This document shows, piece after piece, positions 25,201-35,226 of a stretch of DNA of 64,000 nt. Below the pieces are notes generated by a model. It worked only from the letters and a program-made list of their open reading frames with translations. It was not told the origin of the DNA and did not search any database. How positions within the stretch are numbered: position 1 is the first letter of the stretch; each line of letters opens with the position of its first letter. Origin of the DNA: Rutidosis leptorrhynchoides (Eukaryota > Streptophyta > Magnoliopsida > Asterales > Asteraceae); the NCBI RefSeq assembly GCF_046630445.1, contig NC_092341.1:291876501-291940500 (forward strand), written 5' to 3'. Position numbers and translations under genes: made by a program.

Positions 25201-26495
25201 CCAAATGATTCTATTTCTGATGAAATCTTTAGCGAATACCTTGCTTCCGAATCTAAACCCTTACGGATAAATCTTCTTCATCATCCATCGATATTAGAAA
25301 TTCCAAGATATCATCGTATCTTTCATTATAAATATCCTCCATATTTTGAAAGATATTTTCATAACTATTCTTATCTGAAATCATTAATCTATTCCTGATA
25401 TCAGTGTTACATCATATAGAAACTGTTAGTTTCTATATTCTGTAAACTTCCGAGCTTAAAATATGAATGTTATTGAAGTAATGTTGGGAACTGATGCATG
25501 AATTAGTATAATATAATGACACTTGATCAACGTGATTATATTACAGTAAGTCATGCTGAGTTTCTAAATGGAACATGATGATTCACAGATTTTAACGTCA
25601 TCATGTGCCATGTTACATAACTCTTTCATTCTGCTTAACTTCTGAACATATCAAGAAAATATATTCTTGATAGTTCTATTCATAGTGATTCTGGAAATTT
25701 GACAAAATCAAATCGTGCTAATACGTTCTTTCTTGTTTAGAACATGTTGTTCATTCAAAAAAAATCCATACTTACGAATTCTGGACCATTATTCGCTTGA
25801 TTTAAATTCGGGAAGAGAAAACAAGAGCATGAAGCTCAGATATATAAGGGAAAATATAAAACCCAACCACAACACCGAAATTACAAACTGTGGATATCAG
25901 TGCGTATAGCAATATAAAGACACGGGAGGATTATGACCACAATAATCCCTAGAGCATAGTAGAAATAAACAGATTCTTCCGGTGGGAGTTGGAAAAGAAG
26001 AACGATCATTGCGATAGTCAGAATAAGAACAAGGATTAGAACCGGATTAAGCATTATTATAATCTTTTGGTTATATGAACTGAGAAAGAAGGTATAGAAG
26101 TGGTGGAAACTAATGGAACGGAAAAGGTAAATTTATAATGGAAATATCAGACAGAGTAATCGAGGCAGATCACCGTATTTATTTATAGAGATCTTGATTT
26201 CTTTATTCGTCGAAGAATCAAATCTTTTAGATTTCGAAGATTTTCTTTATATCCCTTGAATTCCGGAATTCAATCAAGACAACGTCAAAAGTTAAAACGA
26301 AACTTCATTTATTCATTTCACTCTTTTGTGATAACTTCATTCGTGCTCTTCGAATAATCGAATTATTTTATCTGTATTATTCAATAATGATAAAACTCTA
26401 TTTATCAGCTCATATTCATCAGGAAAACATATTTATTGTTAGCCATGACGACCTCACTCAAATTTCGGGACGAAATTTCTTTAACGGGTAGGTAC
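22221..26495 (+). mobile_element. giant-LTR element internal region, copy 2
   Basis: Primer site at about 22,223, the same leader, the gag-like remnant at about 22,660-23,165, the twin hairpin at 25,496-25,610 and the purine tract just before 26,496. It differs from copy 1 by scattered substitutions, a short added repeat near 23,100 and a shorter TA tract. There is no intact coding frame. Confidence 0.88.
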
Positions 26496-26704
26496 TGTGA
26501 TGACCCGGGAATTTTTGACCAAATTTAAGCTTAATCTTCATATGAATTCGGTAAGATAAGCAAAGTCTGTAATATTGAAATCTCAAAAACTTTGAACTGT
26601 GTTCATGTATACATTTGAACTTTGACCAGTCTCTACGATTCACGAACAATTAGTTACAAACAAATATATATAGATACATAAATAAGTGTGCTCATATATA
26701 TAGG

Positions 26705-26758
<54 letters not shown>

Positions 26759-29085
26759 AGTATATATATAATAATTTGAAATAATAAAATACAACTTAAT
26801 CAATTTAAATTAAAATTGTAAACTAATGAACAGAATAATTAAGTGATTATGAATCTATATAAGTATAGATATAAAAGACTTCTATTAATAGCTATTGTAT
26901 TGAAATATTTATAAAATACATAAATATTCAATATTCAATAGATGTATTCATATAATATATGATATAAATTGTAATATAAATATATTAAATGTAATTACAA
27001 GTCTAATTATAATTATTATATGAATATTTTTACATTCATTAATATTATTAATATTAATATTAATATCAATATTATTAAGATTCTAATACTGAAATTGTTA
27101 CATTTGATTTGTTGTTATCATTAATATTATAACTAGTAATAAGGTTATAAATTTAGTTATGTGATTAATATTAGTAATATTATTAAATATTATTATTTCC
27201 ATTTTCATTAAGAATTATTATTATTTATTATTATTATTATTATTAATGTAATTAATATATCTACTAGTCGTTAATATTTGTTATATATGATATAAAAATC
27301 AAGATAGTACGAGTTTGTTACATGTAACAATCGAAACTGTTTAAACTTTTGGATTCTGTCTCCAATCAGATTCACATAACAAGGACTGATTCAACAATCA
27401 AACAAAATCAGTTTCAAGTCCCTTTCTGCCTTTTTATTTTTCTCCTTGATTGAAATCTGTCGACCTGTTCTTGCTACAAAATAACTTTCAATAATATATT
27501 TAAATTAGTGCATTTGATTGAATGATTGGTCTAGTTATTTTGCTTTCTATTTTTAAATCACTTTCACAACTATCTATCTCCTATCTAAAATAATATCCAT
27601 ATACCTTTACATATAGAGATACTGACACACGTACAAACATCACCCATTAACCACAAGACTTGCAATATCATTGCCGCTATACATACTTCTGTCTTTATGT
27701 TTAGATGTCGATGAACAACACCACCACAAGTGCGGTTGTTATCTTATTTTGGTTAAGCTTGTTCGAACCTTCACAAACCACAATCATGCATATATAACCG
27801 CCACCACCACGACCGGTCACACTACCTTAATCATCTCCGGTAATCATCAAAACAATTCACCATCTTCTTAAAACCCACATCACCACCTTCAACCCTATCA
27901 TCCACCTTAAACCACATACCACCGTGATCTCCCACAGCTCCTGCCTCCTGTTACTGATTTAGGACCATCATTACAGCAGCTTAATACTGCATCTTACGAT
28001 CACCAACTTCATCAAAGCTCACTTGTATCTTTGTGGTAGACTGCTATTGCTATCTACTCCTTTATATTTCTGTTTCGGTCCAGAAATATCACACAAGGAT
28101 CACCACCCCCAACCCGTTATCATATGTTTTTTTTTCTCTTTCTTTTCTTTTTTCCAGTCACTAAACTAATAACGATGGTGTTTATTTAATGGCAATAATA
28201 CGGGATAATGATGATGATATGGGATCAAGATGATTTGAATCACTTGGTATATTATATTTTGTTGTACCTTTGGCAGACGTTTGCAAACAAGGAATTCCAC
28301 CCACTTGAGTATTTATTTCATTTGATATATTACTATATTCAACCACTTGTTGATTGATTAATCGATGGATTGTGAAGTGGCAGACAATATGATTCGCATT
28401 GTTTAAAGTAGAAGAAGATGACAACTAGATAGTTTCCCCTCTTTCTTTTTGGTTCCTTGCTTTTTCCCATCGAACACATGTAAACCAAATTAAAAAGTGT
28501 TTTAGACTGATTACATGAGCTTATACCTTCTAGGTTGGACCGAGTTATATATGGACCTTTATTATGTAGTTGTTAACGGGTTGCTTTGTTAGGACATGAT
28601 TTAATTGGGCTGGGATTATAGATAGTATTGATATATGATGAATTGGTAATAAACGGGTATGATGATGACGAGTTAAAGAAGTAGCTAGATGATGATGAAA
28701 TGGGTACACATGTGTGGAACGATGATGCTTAGGTTTTGATTAAATTAAGGATGATGATTCACGGTGATGGAAGAAACCGTGGGGTATGGTGTTATGATGA
28801 TTATGATTCAGTTGTGATAAAGATGAATACTGATTCGAAAAAATGATGATGAGGGTTTGATACTTGAAGAATGATACAAGATTATGTTGAAGATGATACA
28901 AGAAAATGGAAACAGGATTATTCGGATTAAAAAGAGTTAATCCAGGAATAAAACTATAAAAACAAGATAGCCTAGTTGGTTTGGGTGCGTGGTGCTTAAG
29001 CTAGAGGTCGAGGGTTCGAGTCTTGTATGGGGCATTTCTTTTTAGAAAAAGCTTGGAGAGGGTATACACTTTTACTTTATTTATA

Positions 29086-29116
<31 letters not shown>

Positions 29117-29118
29117 TA

Positions 29119-29166
<48 letters not shown>

Positions 29167-30792
29167 TGTTAAATATATTGTTAATGTTATGATTACAAAT
29201 ACAAATTCTAAGTATTAGGTATTAGTTAGAAACGTTGTTAAAATTATGAATTAAAGATTATGAATACAGATGATAAGTAAGATATAATTTAAATGAAGTA
29301 TTTTTATATCATTTTTATTATCATTATTATTATTATTATTACTATAATAATATAAATATTATTTTTATTATTATTATTATTACCATTTTTATTTTTATTA
29401 TTATTATCATAAGTATTAACATTAATATTAGTAATAATATCATTCTTATTATGAGTATCATAATTATAATAACTCTTATCATTAAAATTAGTTGTATTAA
29501 TTTTAAGACTAAAATTAAAATTTGTCAATTTCTATTAAACTTATCTTTTTACTAAAATGAAAAGTATCATTTTTATTATAACCATTATTATTATTTTTAT
29601 ACTATAACAATATATATTTTATTACATATACTATAATTATATTAATACTACATTTAATCATATATTAAATATATCTAATTAAGTTATTAATAAAACATAT
29701 GATATAAAATAAGAAATAAAATCACTAATAATATATATATATTTGTTCGATTACCATTACATGTATTAATATACATGATTGAATAATAGGTTCGTGAATC
29801 CGAGGTCAACTCTATATTTGTTCAATGTCGTTCTATGTATTTTTACTACAAAATACATTATGGTGAGTTTCATTATTCCCTTTTTATAGACATTTTTGGG
29901 CTGAGAATACATGCAAATGCTTTATTAACTGTTTTACAATATTTATATGCGTGAGTTTCATTTGCTCCCTTTTTAAATGCTTTTGCAATATATATTTTTG
30001 GGCTGAGAATACATGCGCAATTTTTATAAATGTTTTACGAAATAGACACAAGTAATCGAAACTACATTATATGGTTGAATTATCGAAATCGAATATGCCC
30101 CTTTTTATTAAGTCTGGTAATCTAAGAAGTAGGGAACAGACACCCTAATTGACGCGAACTCTAAAGATAGATCTATCGGGCCCAACAAGCCCCATCCAAA
30201 GTACCGGATGCTTTAGTACTTCGAAATTTATATCATGTCCGAAGGAGGATCCCGGAATGATCGGGATATTCTTATATGTATATTGTGAATGTCGGTTACC
30301 AGGTGTTCAATCCATATGAATGATTTTTGTCTCTATGCATGGGACGTATGTTTATGAGAATTGGAAATATGAAATCTTGTGGTCTATTAAAATTATGAAA
30401 TGATTCTTTATGATAAACTAATGAACTCACCAACCTTTTGGTTGACACTTTAAAGCATGTTTATTCTCAGGTATTAAAGAAATCTTCCGTTGTGTATTTG
30501 CTCATCTTAGAGATATTACTTGGAGTCATTTATGACATATTTCAAAAGACGTTGCATTCGAGTCGTTGCGTTCATCAAAATTATTATTAAGTCAATTATA
30601 GTTAGATATATTATGAAATGGTATATCTGCCGTCAACTTTCGATGTAATGAAAGATTGTCTTTTCAAAAACGAATGCAATGTTTGTAAAATGTATCATAT
30701 AGAGGTCAAGTACCTCGCGATGTAATCAACTGTTGTGAATCATTATTAATCAATATGGACTTCATCCGGATGGATTAGGACGGGTCTCTACA
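26496..30792 (+). mobile_element. giant LTR, copy 3 (right)
   Basis: Full copy of 4,297 bp. Starts TGTGATGACCCGGGAATTTT and ends TCTCTACA, followed by ATTAA. Pol III-like boxes lie at 28,968 and 29,013. Internal TTA and TA tracts differ in length from the other copies. Confidence 0.92.
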
Positions 30793-30797
30793 ATTAA
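30793..30797. repeat. target site duplication ATTAA (right)
   Basis: Partner of 2,051-2,055. The copia minisatellite resumes at once after it. Confidence 0.9.
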
Positions 30798-31075
30798 AAG
30801 CGCATATGATGAAAAGCGCATATGATGAAAAGCGCAGCGCATATGATTAAAAGCGCAAATGATGAAAAGCGCAGCGCATATGATTAAAAGCGCATATGAT
30901 GAAAAACGCATATGATGAAAAGCGCAGCGCATATGATTAAAAGCGCATATGATGAAAAGTGCATATGATGAAAAGCGCAGCGCATATGATTAAAAGCGCA
31001 TATGGTGAAAATGATATATGATGAAAAGTGCATATAGTGATTAATGAAAAAGCACATATGGTGATTAATGAAAAG
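30798..31075 (+). repeat. AAAAGCGCATATGATG minisatellite, right part
   Basis: About a dozen imperfect units of AAAAGCGCATATGATG and AAAAGCGCAGCGCATATGATT, decaying rightward into GTGATTAATGAAAA units. Minus-strand frames across it (His-Met-Arg repeats) are artefacts of the repeat. Confidence 0.9.
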
Positions 31076-31154
31076 CATATATGGTGATTAATGAAAAAGA
31101 ATATTGAGAAAGAATCACCAATGTTTTTTGAAAGAATTTAAGGTTATATATATG

Positions 31155-31830
31155 GACCAATTCATCCATCATGTGGACCATTTTGATATTTCATGGTTCT
31201 AATAGACGCATCTAGCGGATGGTCTCATGTTTGTGTATTATCAAGCCGTAATATGGCATTTGCAAAGTTTCTTGCACAAATTATTAAATTGAGAACACAT
31301 TTTTCTGATTACACCATTAAAAGGATGAGACTTGATAATGCTGGTGAGTTAACATCTCAAGCATTTAATAATTATTATATGTCTACAGGGATTGTTGTTG
31401 AATATCCAGTTGCTCATGTGCATACACAAAATTGGTTTAGCTGAATCAATAGATAAACGCTTGCAGCTAATAACTAGACAATTGGTAATGAGTACATAAC
31501 TCTCAGAATTTATATGAGGACATGCAAATTTACATGCTGCGACTTTATTTCACATTAAACAAAGTGCGACTCATCAATATTCTCCTCTACAACTTGATCT
31601 TGGCCAAGAGCCAAATATTTCACACCATTAAGACATTTGATTGTGCATTGTATGTTCTAGTTGCACAACCACAACGCACTAAAATGGGTCCTCAAAGGAG
31701 GATGGGAATATATGTTGGATATGAAACATATTCAATTATAAGATATATTGAACCCATGACGGATCGGATGATGTTTTTACAGCACATTTTGCTGATTGTC
31801 ATTATAATGAAAAATTGTTCCCTATATTAG
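31155..31830 (+). pseudogene. Ty1/copia integrase core, decayed
   Basis: MVLIDASSGWSHVCVLSSRN, then KFLAQIIKLRTHFSDYTIKR and MRLDNAGELTSQAFNNYYMS match the copia integrase core: VDASSRWSHV, then LDNAGEFTSQ. After a frameshift it continues LAESIDKRLQLITRQLVM and YSPLQLDLGQEPNISH. Stops and shifts are frequent. It is the right-hand continuation of the copia element begun near 918. Confidence 0.88.
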
Positions 31831-31949
31831 GGGGAGAAATGAAAAATAAAGAAAAAGATGTTTCATGATGTGAACATAAATTAATGTATCTTGATCATCG
31901 CACAAAAGAATGCGAAAAGAAAGTTCAAAAATAATACATATGCAAGAAC

Positions 31950-33788
31950 TTGTAAATAAATTACCCGATGTATTTACAGATACAAAAAGTAGTGACTAAA
32001 TCATATATACTAGCAGTAAATGCTTCAGCTAGAATTGAAATTCTAAATGCTGGCAATAATGTCACTCATGAGTCTTTGCCACGCCAGAAACGTGGGAGAC
32101 CAATTGGTTCCAAAGATAGAAATCCTCGAAAAAGAAAATCAGCTGATAATGAGGTAAAAGAAAGTGTTCAAGAAGAACCACAAATCAATACTCCTTCTGC
32201 AGAGGAGATTGATGATGTCAATACGGAAATTGCAATCAATTATGCACATTCAAAAAATATTATGAAACCGAAATGACATGAAAAATCTTGATGAGATATT
32301 TTCATATAATGTTGCATATGACATCATGAATGATGATGATGATCCAGAATCAAAATCTGTCATTGCATGTCAAAATAGACATGATTGGACTCAATGGATA
32401 GGAGCAATACGAGCTGAATTAGAATCGCTCAATAAAAGAAAAGTTTTCGGATCAGTCGTTATCACTTTTAAAGATGTGAAACGTATGAGATAAAAAAATG
32501 AATTTTTATCCGAAAAAGAAATGAGAAAAAATGAAGTTACAAGATAAAGCTAGACTTGTAACTCGAGATTTCTCTCAAAGACCATGAATGGATTATGAGA
32601 AAAACTTATTCTCCTGTTATGGATGCAATTACTTTTAAATACTTAATCAGCCTAACAGTTTCTAAAAATCTAGAAATGCATATCATGGATGTTATTATTG
32701 CTGATCTTTATGGATCACTTGATAGTGATATATATATGAAGATACCTGAAGGATTTAAGGTATCAGAAGCATCAAATGCAAAACACAAAGAAATGTACTC
32801 AATTAAATTACAAAGATTTTTATATGGGTTGATACAATAGTATAACTAATTAAGTGATTACTTAATAAGAAAAAGGATATACAAATAATCTTATTTGAAC
32901 ATGTGTTCTTATTAAGAAAACAACATCCGGATATGTGATCATAGCCGTTTATGTCGATGATCTTAACATCATAGGTACAAATAAAGAGATCCATGAAAAC
33001 ATTCAACTTCTAAAGAAAGAATTTGAAATGAAAGATCTCGGAAAAACCAAGTATTGCCTTGGTTTGCAGATTGAGCATATGCCTAATGGTTTACTTGTAC
33101 ATCAAACAACTTATACAGAAAAGATTATAAAACGTTTCAATATGGACAAGGCAAAACCATTAAGTACTCCTATGGTTGTTAGATCACTTAATGTTGACAC
33201 TGACTCATTTCATCCCTGTGAAGATCATGAAGATATCCTAGGACCAGAAGTACCATATCTTAGTACAATTTGGGTTATTATGTATTTTACAAATTGTACA
33301 AGACCTGACATTTCTTTTGCAGTTATTTTGTTGACAAGGTTCAGCTCAACCCCTACAAAAAGACATTGAAATGGGATCAAGCAGATATTTTGATACCCTT
33401 GAGGAACTGCTGATTTAAAATTATTTTATTCTAACGCTTCAAAACAAGATTTGGTTGATTATGTATATGCAGGTCATTCATCAAATCCTCATAAAAATAA
33501 ATCTCAAACTCTATATGTATTCCTAAATGGAGGTACCACAAAATTATGATTTTCTTAAAATAAACACTTGTTGCAACATCATCAAATCATGACGAAGTGA
33601 TTGCATTATATGAAACTACTCGAAAATGTGTTTGGTTGAGATCAATGACACAAATCATTATTGATTCTTGTGGACTAGAACGCTATAAAAGACCAACAAC
33701 TATCTTCACCAACAACTATATATGAAGATAATGCAGCTTCCATAATACAAATGAAAGAAGAGTATCAAAAGTTACAGAACAAAATATA
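31950..33788 (+). pseudogene. Ty1/copia reverse transcriptase and RNase H N-part, decayed
   Basis: The order is: RQKRGRPIGSKDRNPRKRK linker; LDEIFSYNVAYDIMNDDDDP; the RT core KTYSPVMDAITFKYLISLTV; LYGSLDSDIYMKIPEGFKV; IIAVYVDDLNIIGTNKEIHE with the intact YVDD catalytic motif; KDLGKTKYCLGLQIEHMPNG; MDKAKPLSTPMVVRSLNVD; TRPDISFAV; then RNase H pieces (YSNASKQDLVDYVYAGHSS, YEDNAASIIQMKEEYQ). About six frames are needed to read it through, and several stops are present. This copy cannot be functional. Confidence 0.93.
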
Positions 33789-34003
33789 AATGCTGACGAG
33801 GCGCCAAAGCCATAGACGGTCTAAACAGTCATAATTTTGATGGAAAAGAATGGTATGTTGGTAAGGCTCACAAAAAGACTGAAAGGGAATAGGAATTGAA
33901 ACAACGGTTTGAGCAAATCATGAAGGAGACTGTAGAGAAATCACAGGGGCTAAACTTGTACACAAAAGATTTAGATGATATAGTTTCAGATGAAAATCTC
34001 AGA
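33789..34003 (+). pseudogene. captured fragment of a poly(A)-binding protein gene inside copia RNase H
   Basis: Translation gives NADEA, then (after a one-base shift) AKAIDGLNSHNFDGKEWYVG, KAHKKTERE, a stop, ELKQRFEQIMKETVEKSQGL and NLYTKDLDDIVSDENLR. This is the end of RRM3, the linker and the start of RRM4 of cytoplasmic PABP, where plant proteins read GKEWYVGKAQKKSERE and GLNLYVKNLDD. It is flanked on the left by RNase H text ending VTEQNI and on the right by FFSYTQDLIKDNQIEM, so the piece replaces a few codons exactly within RNase H. No intron is seen in it. Transduction by the element is inferred. Confidence 0.85.
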
Positions 34004-34165
34004 TTCTTCTCATATACTCAAGATCTCATCAAGGACAACCAGATTGAAATGAGATATGTTCAATCCAGCAAAAACTCTGCCGATCTTTTAACCAAAGCAC
34101 TTCCAACCGCTATTTTCAGAACGCATGTTCACAATATTGGAATGAGGCATGTTCAAAATATGTAA
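34004..34165 (+). pseudogene. Ty1/copia RNase H C-terminus
   Basis: FFSYTQDLIKDNQIEMRYVQ, then SSKNSADLLTKALPTAIF and IGMRHVQNM before a TAA. This is the usual end of copia Pol (ADLFTKSLP...IGMRRL). The frame is open and contiguous with the PABP-like piece upstream. Confidence 0.9.
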
Positions 34166-34314
34166 CAGCTCAGCAATGTCTACTTGAGGGGGAGACAACT
34201 CTATACTGCACTCTTTTTCCCTTAGCTAAAGTTTTTTTTCCCACTGGGTTTTCTTTAGCAAGATTTTTAACGAGGCAGTACTAGTTGATATCTAATGAAA
34301 ATAAATTGACATTC

Positions 34315-34323
34315 AAGGGGGAG
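34315..34323 (+). promoter_or_regulatory. copia 3' polypurine tract
   Basis: AAGGGGGAG directly before TGTTATGATAC, the likely start of the 3' LTR. A second GAGGGGGAGA tract lies at 34,186-34,195. Confidence 0.75.
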
Positions 34324-34560
34324 TGTTATGATACTAAAGTCAAAGAAGGCGGATGCCAATTTCCACATGAATCCAAATTTCATTACTATTTCACCTAACA
34401 TATATCATTGAAGACACGGATGTATAGTAAAATTTTAGTATTATAAATATCAATCAGTTGTAAGGATATTGAGTACACAATCATTCAATAATATTCATAC
34501 TTCCTTCTTTCTTCTCTATTATTACTCCGTAGTAGATTATAATTAAAATAAACCACTAAA
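34324..34560 (+). mobile_element. copia 3' LTR (right limit uncertain)
   Basis: Begins TGTTATGATACTAAAG after the purine tract. A transcription-type TATAAATAT lies at about 34,441, and CT-rich text with ATTATTACTCC follows. No matching 5' LTR is found in 1-917, so the right end cannot be placed by comparison. It may lie anywhere from about 34,500 to 34,600. Confidence 0.6.
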
Positions 34561-34639
34561 GGTAGTTATAAACTACTAAATTATAACATAATATATATTT
34601 ACACACATTTTAGAGCTAAAAAACTTTCGTTGATAAGTT

Positions 34640-34880
34640 TGTACCTATAGTTACTATTAGCGTTAATATAATACAAAATGGAACACCAAACTAAGTCAAT
34701 TTTGATTGATTTGACCGACTTATGACCGATTTTAACAGAATTTCTGACTTTTGACCGGCGTTGACCCAATTTTTCCTGCATTTGACCTGACTTTTGACCG
34801 TTGACTTGCTTATAAGAAAACGGGACGGGATCGAAACGGTTTAGTCACCAAAACCACTAAAACCACCAAAACGCCGCAAC
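34640..34880. repeat. TTGAC-rich dispersed repeat
   Basis: Many TTGACC/TTGACT units on the plus strand (GATTTGACCGACTTATGACC, CGTTGACCCAATTTTT, TTTGACCGTTGACTTG). A similar TCAAACTCGGTCAAACTCAG-type block on the other strand lies in a sulfate-transporter intron (47,925-48,040). The two probably belong to one dispersed repeat family, which I cannot name. Confidence 0.45.
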
Positions 34881-35226
34881 GGAACATAACCCATGGTTTA
34901 ACATTTTCCAAATTTCGTAGTGCTAGAAGCATAGGAGTACTTCATTTTTCCATAAATACTTTTGCATACAATATAGCTTTAGACTTAATAAAATATGCAA
35001 TTCAAGGGTATCACAGGGTTGAGCAGGTTGTGAAATTTCAACAATGCTCCAAGTTTAGTCAAAAGCTTATGGATCATAACAAAACAAGAACATGAAAATA
35101 AAATCAAAATCAAAACCAATAGGCTAAACAGTCATATATATTAACTTCATGACAAGATATATATTTAGTTTATTAAAATAACTGTATCAGATCCAATGAT
35201 GAAAACAGATCATAGTGACAGTAAAC

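Larger units (their letters stand above)
2056..30792 (+). mobile_element. gypsy-type giant-LTR retroelement in tandem form (LTR-internal-LTR-internal-LTR)
   Basis: Three LTRs of one family (2,056-13,598 with a foreign insertion; 17,924-22,220; 26,496-30,792) alternate with two near-identical internal regions of about 4.3 kb. Each LTR starts TGTGATGACCCGGGAATTT and ends GGACGGGTCTCTACA. Each internal region starts with the primer binding site TGGTATCAGAGCG and ends with the purine tract before TACTGTGATG. The whole is bounded by ATTAA. Internals have no intact gag-pol, so the element is non-autonomous (LARD-like). The tandem form is most simply explained by unequal recombination between LTRs. 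Confidence 0.92.

Noticed and set aside
30798-31075. CRISPR-like array
   Set aside because: The repeats are contiguous and imperfect with no unique spacers, in a plant nuclear context. It is a minisatellite.
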